This document shows, one piece after another, positions 1 through 9,241 of a stretch of 23,360 bases of DNA. Source of the DNA: JBEGQX01 sp041180805 (GTDB lineage: Bacteria; Planctomycetota; Planctomycetia; Gemmatales; Gemmataceae); assembly GCA_041180805.1 (NCBI GenBank), contig JBEGQX010000170.1, positions 1-23,360 of the forward strand, in the 5' to 3' direction. The position numbers and the translations under genes are program-made. The notes beneath the pieces are model-generated. The model made no database searches, was not told the origin of the DNA, and worked only from the letters and a program-made list of their open reading frames with translations. Numbering within the stretch: the first letter of the stretch is position 1; the number at the start of each line of letters is the position of its first letter.

Positions 1-1244
1 ATCAGGTGTTTTGGAACTGAGCAGATTAAAACTGCCTTTTCACCAACAAATTCCTGACGAATAATCTCGGCATGGGAGGCCAGAAAAGCCAACAGCTTCC
101 CGTTTCCCGCCGCTGTGGTTATTTTTACAGTGATAAATTCGGAACTCAGGGCACTAATAACCGCATTTCGAAGGTCATCCAAACCAAGCCCCCTGGCGGC
201 ACTTACACAAACCGCACCCGGATGCTTGGCCTGTAGAACATGAATAATGGATTGATCGGTGACACGATCCACCTTGTTTAAAACCAGCAAAGTTGGTTTT
301 TCTCCGCACCCCAACTCTGAAAGAACCTTTTTCACCGCTTGAATATGCTCTTCCACCTGGGGATTGCTGGCATCCACCACATGAAGCAGCAGCCTTGCCT
401 GCCGGGCTTCTTCCAGTGTTGCCTTGAAGGAAGCCACCAAATGGTGCGGCAAATCGCGAATGAATCCCACCGTATCACTAAGCAGCACCTTTCCCCATTC
501 CTTCAAGTGCCATTGGCGAGTCCTGGTATCCAGCGTGGAAAAAAGCTTGTCCTCCACTCCAACATCCGCGCCAGTCAGGGCATTCATCAGCGTACTTTTG
601 CCGGCATTGGTGTAACCCACCAAAGAAACGGTATGCTCCCCCCTGCGGGACTTCACCTCACGTTCCTTGCGGGCCTGAACTTCATGAAGCTTTTCCTTGA
701 GATCCCGAATGCGATAACCCACCAGACGTTTATCTTCTTCCAACTGGGTTTCACCAGGCCCACGCATGCCAATTCCCGCGGCAATACGGCTAAGGTGGGT
801 CCACATGCGTTTCAACCTGGGAAGCGAATATTCAAGCTGGGCAAGCTCTACCTGCAGTTTGGATTCCGAAGTCCTGGCCCTGGTGGCAAAAATATCCAGA
901 ATCAGTTCACTGCGATCCAAAACCTTCACTTTGGTGGCCTTTTCAAGATTTCGGCTTTGGCCTGAAGATAGGTCATTATCAAAAATCACCACATCTGCAT
1001 TGGTTGCCAGCACTAATTCCTGAAGTTCCTGGAGCTTTCCCTTGCCGATATAAGTTGCCGGATTGATTCCATGCCTTTTCTGGCTGATTTCGCCCACTAT
1101 CCTGGCACCCGCGGTAGTCGCAAGCCCCCGAATTTCCTCGAATGGATCCTCATCCAGAAAAGGTCTGTCGGGTAAGGAAATAGTCACAAGGACCGCTCGT
1201 TCGGAAGCAACAGTCAATTCATCTCTGGAAACATCTAGTCCCAC
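1..1244 (-). CDS. hflX: GTPase HflX (C-terminus cut by window edge)
   Basis: Ribosome-associated GTPase of the HflX family, known to split stalled or stressed ribosomes in the cytoplasm. The minus-strand translation has the glycine-rich HflX N-terminal domain (…GKGKLQEL…, then MRGPGETQLEEDKR near residues 175-190). The G domain follows, with Walker A GYTNAGKS at about 210-217, G3 DTVGF and G4 NKVD. About 414 residues are visible; E. coli HflX has 426, so only a short tail is missing. The frame has no ATG: its upstream stop is followed only by GTG (1244) and TTG (1217) as usual start codons. GTG is chosen because a GAGG sits about 11 bases before it; TTG would start just before the conserved ELTVASERAVLV stretch and is a real alternative. 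It is divergent from the PDH operon. Family assignment is firm, the start is not. Confidence 0.93.
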   Translation of the reverse strand, partial: MGLDVSRDELTVASERAVLVTISLPDRPFLDEDPFEEIRGLATTAGARIVGEISQKRHGINPATYIGKGKLQELQELVLATNADVVIFDNDLSSGQSRNLEKATKVKVLDRSELILDIFATRARTSESKLQVELAQLEYSLPRLKRMWTHLSRIAAGIGMRGPGETQLEEDKRLVGYRIRDLKEKLHEVQARKEREVKSRRGEHTVSLVGYTNAGKSTLMNALTGADVGVEDKLFSTLDTRTRQWHLKEWGKVLLSDTVGFIRDLPHHLVASFKATLEEARQARLLLHVVDASNPQVEEHIQAVKKVLSELGCGEKPTLLVLNKVDRVTDQSIIHVLQAKHPGAVCVSAARGLGLDDLRNAVISALSSEFITVKITTAAGNGKLLAFLASHAEIIRQEFVGEKAVLICSVPKHL

Positions 1245-1339
1245 TGGGTTGAAGACCTCACTTAAGATTAAAAGTAAAATCGCTATGGTGCGAAATCTGG
1301 TAAAAAGATTAGCATTCTGACAAGGAATGTACCTAATGA

Positions 1340-1345
1340 ATTATA
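1340..1345 (-). promoter_or_regulatory. candidate -10 box for hflX
   Basis: Read on the minus strand this is a perfect TATAAT, about 95 bases upstream of the proposed hflX start. No convincing -35 hexamer lies at 16-18 bases; TTGAAC occurs at a 20-base spacing. Its position between the two divergent genes is suitable. The support is one hexamer only. Confidence 0.35.
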
Positions 1346-1351
1346 AAGGAT

Positions 1352-1380
1352 TTGGGTAATTCGATGTTCAAAGTTATCAT
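1352..1380 (+). promoter_or_regulatory. candidate sigma70-type promoter for the PDH operon
   Basis: TTGGGT (1352-1357), a 17-base spacer and TATCAT (1375-1380) form a moderate -35/-10 pair facing aceE. Transcription from here would give a leader of roughly 145 bases that includes the two inverted repeats at 1432-1464 and 1473-1487. It lies back to back with the hflX -10 candidate. This is pattern matching only. Confidence 0.3.
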
Positions 1381-1431
1381 CAATCCTGACAAGGACTTGC
1401 CCGCAACCAGGCGCCTTTCAGGTTTCGAAAT

Positions 1432-1464
1432 CGGTACGGTGATGGATAAACCTATACCGAACCG
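1432..1464 (+). promoter_or_regulatory. inverted repeat in aceE leader
   Basis: CGGTACGGT (1432-1440) and ACCGAACCG (1456-1464) pair at 8 of 9 positions across a 15-base loop. It lies about 70 bases before the aceE start, outside any recognised gene. It could be a leader RNA stem-loop or a binding site for a dimeric regulator; neither can be told from sequence alone. Confidence 0.4.
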
Positions 1465-1472
1465 TGCGGAAT

Positions 1473-1487
1473 CATAGTATAACTATG
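1473..1487. promoter_or_regulatory. perfect palindrome CATAGT-ATA-ACTATG before aceE
   Basis: Two 6-base arms (1473-1478 and 1482-1487) are exact reverse complements around a 3-base centre, 47 bases before the aceE ATG. The size and symmetry suit an operator for a dimeric transcription factor, for example one sensing pyruvate-related metabolites. The regulator is unknown and no second copy was noticed in the window. Confidence 0.4.
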
Positions 1488-1533
1488 GGCAGTCAAAGGA
1501 ATTGCCCGGGCTCGCAAATGTGGAGTAACGCTT

Positions 1534-4245
<2,712 letters not shown>

Positions 4246-4306
4246 TACCGGCCACTCCGGTGCACAGGAATGGATTTATCATAACTCTTGCAAGGATTCT
4301 TTGAAG

Positions 4307-5581
4307 ATGGCGACAGAAGTCAAACTGCAGGCACTAAAGGAAAATGTCGAAGTGGTTGAAGTCAACGCTGTGAAAGTCAGCGTTGGGGAAACAGTTGCCG
4401 CCGGCCAGGCGCTCATGGAAGTTCAAGCGGACAAAGCCGCATTGGAAGTTCCCGCCCCATCCGCCGGGGTTGTCAGCCAGATTCTTGTGAAAACTGGCGA
4501 CTCGGTAAAAATCGGGCAGCCGATTTTCGTGATTGATGCGAATGGCACTCCTTCCGCCGCCGCACCAGTAGCCAAGCCGGCAAGCGCGCCAGCCGCCGCC
4601 CCAAAACCATCAGCCCCTGTTCCAATGGCTGCCAGCAAGCCTGCTGTTACCCCGGCGGTCACCCAGACCACGGCCGTTGCCACCCATCAAGACGACAAAA
4701 TAACCCCAGCCAGCCCGGTGGTTCGCAGACTTGCGAGAGAACTGGGTGTGGAACTTTCCATGGTTCCTGGCACAGGGCGGCATGGCAGAATCAGCGAGGA
4801 AGACATTCGGGCTTTTGTGCAACATCGTGGCGCTGGCTCCACCGGCGGTGGAACTGGAATCAGCGTTCCTGCATTGCCCAGGTTCGAGGACATCGGACCT
4901 GTGGAAAAACAACCCATGTCCGCCATTCGCAAGGCGACTGCAAGGCAGATGAACCTTTCCTGGAGCATTGTGCCGCATGTCACCCAGAATGATCTGGTGG
5001 ACATCACCGACTTTGAAAATTTCCGCAGGTCGGAAAGCAAGGGCCCCAAGTTCACCATCACCGCGTTTGCGCTTAAGGCGGCTGCTGTTCTGCTTCAGGA
5101 GTTTCCTGTCTTCAATAGCAGCGTGGACATGCAAAACAACTCCATCATTTACAAGAAGTATTACAACATAGGCGTGGCTGTTGACACTGAAAACGGTTTG
5201 CTTGTTCCAGTGATTCGCGATGTGGACAAGAAAAGCATCGCGGAACTGGCTGTGGAATTGACTTCCATCGCGGAGCGTGCCCGCCAGCGCAAGCTGGATT
5301 CCAAGGATCTTTCCGGTGGCACATTCACCATAACCAACTTGGGCGGCATTGGCGGGACCGGATTTACCCCGATTGTCAACTACCCTGAAGTGGCCATTCT
5401 TGGCATCTCTCGCGGCAGACTTGAACCCGTGGTTTACAAGGGTGAAATTACCCCCAGGCTGATGATGCCTCTCTCGCTGTCTTATGATCACAGGGTAATT
5501 GATGGTGCAGCGGCAGCACGTTTCACCCGCAGGCTGGCAGAGATGCTGGAAAACCCCTATCAATTGTTGATCCACGCCTAA
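4307..5581 (+). CDS. aceF: dihydrolipoamide acetyltransferase (PDH E2)
   Basis: E2 core of the pyruvate dehydrogenase complex; transfers acetyl from lipoyllysine to CoA. Domains in order: one lipoyl domain (residues 1-75) with the lipoylation site QADKAALEVP, Lys43; a long Ala/Pro-rich linker; a peripheral-subunit-binding domain (ASPVVRRLARELGV…GRISEEDI); and a catalytic domain of about 230 residues ending in SYDHRVIDGAAAARF, which holds the active-site HxxxDG motif. ATG at 4307 is preferred over the in-frame TTG at 4301 because AAGGA lies 10 bases before the ATG but only 4 before the TTG. It has 424 residues and a single lipoyl domain, whereas E. coli AceF carries three. The acetyltransferase assignment rests on the aceE neighbour; other 2-oxoacid E2s look alike. 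Confidence 0.95.
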   Translation: MATEVKLQALKENVEVVEVNAVKVSVGETVAAGQALMEVQADKAALEVPAPSAGVVSQILVKTGDSVKIGQPIFVIDANGTPSAAAPVAKPASAPAAAPKPSAPVPMAASKPAVTPAVTQTTAVATHQDDKITPASPVVRRLARELGVELSMVPGTGRHGRISEEDIRAFVQHRGAGSTGGGTGISVPALPRFEDIGPVEKQPMSAIRKATARQMNLSWSIVPHVTQNDLVDITDFENFRRSESKGPKFTITAFALKAAAVLLQEFPVFNSSVDMQNNSIIYKKYYNIGVAVDTENGLLVPVIRDVDKKSIAELAVELTSIAERARQRKLDSKDLSGGTFTITNLGGIGGTGFTPIVNYPEVAILGISRGRLEPVVYKGEITPRLMMPLSLSYDHRVIDGAAAARFTRRLAEMLENPYQLLIHA

Positions 5582-5620
5582 TCCGGACTTTCATGAAATA
5601 TCAAAATGGCTTTCAACAGC

Positions 5621-5635
5621 CCTTCGGGTCGAAGG
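5621..5635 (+). promoter_or_regulatory. hairpin over the lpd ribosome-binding site
   Basis: CCTTCG (5621-5626), loop GGT and CGAAGG (5630-5635) form a perfect 6-base-pair stem. The 3' arm contains most of the only good SD for lpd (AAGGA, 5632-5636, about 9 bases before the ATG). Folding would hide that site and could set the amount of E3 made relative to E1 and E2. Confidence 0.45.
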
Positions 5636-5645
5636 ATATTGAATC

Positions 5646-7055
5646 ATGGCACAAATAATCGAAACTCAAGTTGCAGTACTGGGAGCTGGCCCCGGAGGAT
5701 ACGCCGCGGCTTTTCTGGCGGCGGACCTTGGAAAGAAAGTGGCCCTTATCGAAGCCGGCCCAAAGCCGGGCGGCACCTGTCTGAATGTTGGGTGTATACC
5801 CTCTAAGGCTGTTCTTCATGTGGCAAAGCTTATTCAAGATGCCAAAGAAGCGGCACATTTTGGGGTTAAGTTCGGAGACCCAAAGATCGACATCAACCTG
5901 GTGCGCGGACACTGGCAGAATGTGGTGTCAACCCTTTCCACCAACCTGGGAAGGCTTTGTGATGCCAGAAAGATCAACTTTGTTCAAGGCATCGGCAAAT
6001 TCACCTCTCCCAACACCATTGAGGTGGAGGGAAAGGGAACTGTCAAGTTTGAGCAATGCATCATCGCCACCGGTTCCAGCCCCGCCAAACCGCCCTCTTT
6101 CAATCTTCCCACTGACCGCATCATGGATTCCACAGGCGCACTGAAGCTTCAGGACATCCCAGGAAAGCTCCTTGTGGTGGGTGGTGGATATATCGGCTTG
6201 GAACTCGGCTTCGTCTACGCTTCCCTTGGAAGCAAGGTGACCGTGGTGGAAATGACTGATGGATTGTTGCCCGGTGCCGACAGGGATCTTGTTGTGCCCC
6301 TGAACCGAAGGCTTGAAGGGATTTTTCACAAGATATACCTGAAGACAAAAGTCGCCAAGGTGGAAGATACTTCCAAGGGAATCAAGGCAACCTTGGAAGG
6401 CCCGGAAGTGACCGAGAAGGAACCTGTGTTTGACCGCGTTCTGGTTTCAGTTGGAAGAAGGCCAAATACCGGTAACCTTGCCTTGGACAAAGCAGGCATA
6501 ACGCTGGATGCCAAAGGTTTCATACCAGTGGATGAACAAAGGCGCACGCAGGTTCCCAACATATACGCCATCGGAGATGTTGCAGGCGAACCAATGTTGG
6601 CCCACAAGGCAAGCTATGAAGGCAAGATTGCCGCTGAGGCAATACTTGGAGAACCTTCGGTTTACGATGTGCGAGCCGTCCCCGCCGTGGTATTTACCGA
6701 CCCTGAAATCGCTTGGTGCGGCCTGACAGAAAATGAAGCCAACGCCAGGGGAATCGAAGTTAAGCGGGTGCGCTTCCCATGGGCAGGTTCTGGTCGCGCC
6801 ATGACCCGCAAACGCACGGAAGGCCTTACCAAGCTGCTTGTGGACCCAAAAACAGAGCGCATACTTGGTGTTGGTATAGTTGGTGTGGATGCCGGGGAAA
6901 TGATTGGCGAAGCCATGTTAGCCATCGAAATGGGAGCTAGCGCGAGGGATCTTGCGATGACCATGCACGCGCATCCTACTCTTTCAGAAACCATTGCGGA
7001 AGCTGCAGAATCGGTCTTTGGCCACCCCACCCACGCGATGCCTAAGAAAGCATAG
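5646..7055 (+). CDS. lpd: dihydrolipoamide dehydrogenase (E3)
   Basis: Flavoprotein that reoxidises dihydrolipoyl groups of E2 and reduces NAD+. The N-terminal FAD-binding motif is GAGPGGYAA (13-21). The redox disulfide is GGTCLNVGCIPS, Cys45 and Cys50. The NAD-binding motif is GGGYIGLELG (179-188), a second FAD contact is YAIGDVAGEPMLAHKA, and the C-terminal catalytic dyad HPTLSE gives His443 and Glu448. Its 469 residues are normal for the family. It starts 64 bases after aceF and its SD lies in a hairpin at 5621-5635. A terminator follows 20 bases after the stop, so this is the last gene of the PDH operon. One E3 commonly also serves 2-oxoglutarate dehydrogenase or glycine cleavage. Confidence 0.97.
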   Translation: MAQIIETQVAVLGAGPGGYAAAFLAADLGKKVALIEAGPKPGGTCLNVGCIPSKAVLHVAKLIQDAKEAAHFGVKFGDPKIDINLVRGHWQNVVSTLSTNLGRLCDARKINFVQGIGKFTSPNTIEVEGKGTVKFEQCIIATGSSPAKPPSFNLPTDRIMDSTGALKLQDIPGKLLVVGGGYIGLELGFVYASLGSKVTVVEMTDGLLPGADRDLVVPLNRRLEGIFHKIYLKTKVAKVEDTSKGIKATLEGPEVTEKEPVFDRVLVSVGRRPNTGNLALDKAGITLDAKGFIPVDEQRRTQVPNIYAIGDVAGEPMLAHKASYEGKIAAEAILGEPSVYDVRAVPAVVFTDPEIAWCGLTENEANARGIEVKRVRFPWAGSGRAMTRKRTEGLTKLLVDPKTERILGVGIVGVDAGEMIGEAMLAIEMGASARDLAMTMHAHPTLSETIAEAAESVFGHPTHAMPKKA

Positions 7056-7075
7056 ATAACCAAGGTAACTTAATC

Positions 7076-7116
7076 AGGCCCCACCGAGTACTAACTCCGT
7101 GGGGCCTTTCATTTTT
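7076..7116 (+). terminator. intrinsic terminator after lpd
   Basis: AGGCCCCACCGAG (7076-7088) pairs with CTCCGTGGGGCCT (7095-7107) with one mismatch and a loop of about 6 bases, followed by TTTC and TTTTTT. The T-run lies on the plus-strand side, so it ends the aceE-aceF-lpd transcript. A converging minus-strand gene stops at 7133, but no T-run exists on that side. Confidence 0.85.
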
Positions 7117-7132
7117 TGAATGTTCCAACACT

Positions 7133-7807
7133 TTAATTTGGGAACAACTGGGGACCTTCCACATTATCCTTTTTGGGGGTAGGCAGTGGCGGGATGGATG
7201 ATTTCTCCACCGGCTTTGATGGCACAGGCTTAAGGAATGATGGAACTGGAATTAGGCTGCTGCTGGTGCTGGAAACCGGTGCGGGTGCAACAGGCCTTAC
7301 CGCTGGTTTTGCGCTGATAGGTGCAGTATTCGGGGCAATATCCAGCAAGGGTGGTTCACCGCTTTGATTTCCCGCAACTGGCTTGGTTGGGGTGCGATAG
7401 CCGGCCAGATTGTATTGCAAAAGAGAGCTTCTCGCCTGAATGCGGACTCGCATGGAAGCATCTTTGGCAAGGGCATTTTCCAATGCCAGCCCAACTTGGT
7501 TGGAAACCGGCCTGATTTTGGAAAGTGAAGCCGCGGCTTCAGCGCGAACCGATGGTTTGGCATCGTTATTAAGGGCCTGTATAAGTGCGGGAACAATTTG
7601 TGGAAATTGAGCGGGATCAAATTGCCTGAGTTCCGCTGCCGCATCAACCCGCTTATCCTCATCACCATTGTTTTGCAGGGCGACAATAAGCTCTGGAATC
7701 CTTTCATTGGGATTTTTGGCTGGTTTCTTGCCAAATATGATGCCAGCGTGCACCTGGCCCATCATGGCTCCGCCAAGCATTAGCACCAAAAAAAATCGGC
7801 TGTCCAT
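7133..7807 (-). CDS. exported HEAT-repeat protein with proline-rich tail
   Basis: The 224-residue protein starts with a hydrophobic signal segment (SRFFLVLMLGGAMMGQVHA, residues 3-21), so it probably acts outside the cytoplasm. Residues 36-133 hold three HEAT-like helical repeats (about 36-64, 70-98, 105-133) with the recurrent pattern VRAEAAASLSKI and RVRIQARSSLL, as in PBS-lyase/EZ-HEAT proteins. These usually act as protein-binding scaffolds. The last 90 residues are rich in Pro, Ser, Ala and Lys and look disordered. The ATG at 7807 is chosen because GGGAG lies 5 bases upstream and the signal segment begins there; the open frame continues to 8113 without features. No specific function is recognisable. 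Confidence 0.75.
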   Translation of the reverse strand: MDSRFFLVLMLGGAMMGQVHAGIIFGKKPAKNPNERIPELIVALQNNGDEDKRVDAAAELRQFDPAQFPQIVPALIQALNNDAKPSVRAEAAASLSKIRPVSNQVGLALENALAKDASMRVRIQARSSLLQYNLAGYRTPTKPVAGNQSGEPPLLDIAPNTAPISAKPAVRPVAPAPVSSTSSSLIPVPSFLKPVPSKPVEKSSIPPLPTPKKDNVEGPQLFPN

Positions 7808-7967
7808 GGCTACTCCCAATATTCCAATCCGGGCGCAAAATCCTTCTGCTGCGAATATCAAATCGACATTGGAGGCCGCTTGTTCCATATTGAAACAACC
7901 CTGAGTATCCCCAAGATTCATTCTGATGACCTTATCACCCGCAGAGTTTGACAAAAGTTTGGTAAAG

Positions 7968-7983
7968 TTTGCCGATTGGCAAA
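7968..7983. promoter_or_regulatory. palindrome TTTGCC-GATT-GGCAAA
   Basis: Perfect 6-base arms (7968-7973 and 7978-7983) around a 4-base centre lie in the 270-base divergent region between the HEAT-repeat gene and the oxidoreductase gene, about 28 bases upstream of the -35 candidate at 8011. The symmetry suits a repressor or activator site. The regulator is unknown. Confidence 0.35.
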
Positions 7984-8010
7984 GCCTGCAAAAGCTTGAG
8001 GCTTTCTTCC

Positions 8011-8038
8011 TTGGCATTTCATGGGCCCTCGGTATGAT
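8011..8038 (+). promoter_or_regulatory. candidate promoter of the Gfo/Idh/MocA gene
   Basis: TTGGCA (8011-8016), a 16-base spacer and TATGAT (8033-8038) make a good sigma70-type pair. A start near 8045 would leave a leader of about 35 bases containing the GGAG that serves the ATG at 8079. Confidence 0.45.
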
Positions 8039-8078
8039 GGCACTAAATCGCATTGGAAAAATAACGGAGTAAATATTC

Positions 8079-9104
8079 ATGGTACGCATTGGACTGGCTG
8101 GAATTGGTTTCATGGGGATGATCCATTACCTTGCGGCTCAAAAGTTAAAAGGCGCAAAAATCACGGCCATCTCCAGCAGGGATGAAAAAAAACTTGCCGG
8201 CGATTGGAGGGGTATTCGTGGAAACTTTGGCCCCGCCGGTACCAAGATGAATCTCGGCGGGATCAAAAAGTATCCCGAATTCGAACAGATGATTGAAGAC
8301 CCGGACATCGATTTGATTGATATTTGCACCCCAACCCATCTTCATCCATCCATGGCGATTGCGGCTCTCAAAGCTGGAAAACATGTCCTTGTGGAAAAAT
8401 CCATTGCCCTTACGATCAAGGATGCCGAGGCCATGGTGAAGGCTGCCAAAAGCGCCAACAGAATGTTAATGGTGGCGCATGTGCTGCCTTTCTTTCCGGA
8501 ATTTGCATTTGCCCGGGAAGCTATTGAATCAGAAAAATATGGCAGACTACAGGCAGCCCACTTTGTAAGGGTTATCTCCAAACCAGACTGGTCTGGCGAT
8601 ATTGATGACAGCGCAAAAACCGGCGGCCCCGCCGTGGACTTGCATATTCATGACACACATTTTATCGGCCTTATCGCTGGTGTGCCTGGCAGAGTTTTCT
8701 CCAATGGATTGACGCGAAACGATGGCAGCGTGGATTTCCTTACCACGCAATATCTCTATGGGGACAACGGCCCCGCCATTTCCTGCACAAGCGGTGCATT
8801 GAACATGAAAGGGCGACAGTTCGCGCATGGTTTTGATATTTATTTGGAGAAAGCTACCATAACCTACCACAGTGCTGGCCAGCCACTTACCCTGTTAACC
8901 GAAGATGGGAAAAGCAAACAACCAACCTTGGGAAATGGAGACCCCATTCTGGCATTCACCAAGGAAATTCAGACTGCGGTGGATGGGGTAAAGTGCGGTA
9001 AAGAACCTGCTTTGCTCAGCGGAACACTGGCTAAGGATGCCTTACTTTTATGCCACAAAGAATGCCAATCGGTAACTAGTGGAAAAGTCATGTTGGTGGG
9101 GTAA
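8079..9104 (+). CDS. Gfo/Idh/MocA family NAD(P)-dependent oxidoreductase
   Basis: Cytoplasmic oxidoreductase of 341 residues. The N-terminal Rossmann fold shows GLAGIGFMG (5-13) for the dinucleotide. It is followed by the family signature CTPTHLHPSMAIAALKAGKH and VEKS at 105-108, where the family usually has EKP; Lys107 is retained. The C-terminal alpha/beta domain has GGPAVDLHIHD (His191-Asp192 in the usual catalytic region). Such enzymes oxidise or reduce sugars, inositols or related polyols; the substrate cannot be told here. GGAG lies 9 bases before the ATG. Planctomycetes usually carry many members of this family. It stands alone between two short regulatory regions. Confidence 0.9.
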   Translation: MVRIGLAGIGFMGMIHYLAAQKLKGAKITAISSRDEKKLAGDWRGIRGNFGPAGTKMNLGGIKKYPEFEQMIEDPDIDLIDICTPTHLHPSMAIAALKAGKHVLVEKSIALTIKDAEAMVKAAKSANRMLMVAHVLPFFPEFAFAREAIESEKYGRLQAAHFVRVISKPDWSGDIDDSAKTGGPAVDLHIHDTHFIGLIAGVPGRVFSNGLTRNDGSVDFLTTQYLYGDNGPAISCTSGALNMKGRQFAHGFDIYLEKATITYHSAGQPLTLLTEDGKSKQPTLGNGDPILAFTKEIQTAVDGVKCGKEPALLSGTLAKDALLLCHKECQSVTSGKVMLVG

Positions 9105-9127
9105 AGGCAAGTCACCCAAGGCACCCA

Positions 9128-9146
9128 TTTTACCAATCCGGTAAAA
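9128..9146 (+). terminator. weak AT-rich hairpin after the oxidoreductase gene
   Basis: TTTTACC (9128-9134), loop AATCC and GGTAAAA (9140-9146) form a perfect 7-base-pair stem 23 bases after the stop codon. No clean T-run follows, so it may be only an RNA-stabilising hairpin or a weak terminator. Confidence 0.35.
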
Positions 9147-9174
9147 AACTTACTTTCCTCACAATTCTTTTTAA

Positions 9175-9235
9175 GCTCCGTCTTTTCCAAATCCGAAAAG
9201 AAGAATGAAACATTCGGATTCAGGATGGACGGAGC
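9175..9235 (+). promoter_or_regulatory. long stem-loop covering the start region of the lipoprotein gene
   Basis: The outer arms GCTCCGTC (9175-9182) and GACGGAGC (9228-9235) pair perfectly. The inner arms AATCCGAA (9190-9197) and TTCGGATT (9213-9220) also pair perfectly, around a 15-base purine-rich loop. Seven mostly unpaired bases separate the two stems on each side. The outer 3' arm contains GGAG (9231-9234), the SD for the ATG at 9242, so the fold would block translation. No T-run follows, which speaks against an ordinary terminator. Confidence 0.6.
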
Positions 9236-9241
9236 ATGATT

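Noticed and set aside
339..965. Plus-strand open frame of 208 residues
   Set aside because: It is antisense to hflX, whose minus-strand translation has clear GTPase motifs; the plus-strand product has no recognisable domain.
4247..4261. ACCGG/CCGGT hairpin between aceE and aceF
   Set aside because: A 5-base-pair stem with no T-run and no overlap with the aceF SD; too weak to interpret.
4610..5575. Minus-strand open frame of 321 residues
   Set aside because: It is antisense to the aceF catalytic domain and has a composition typical of shadow frames.
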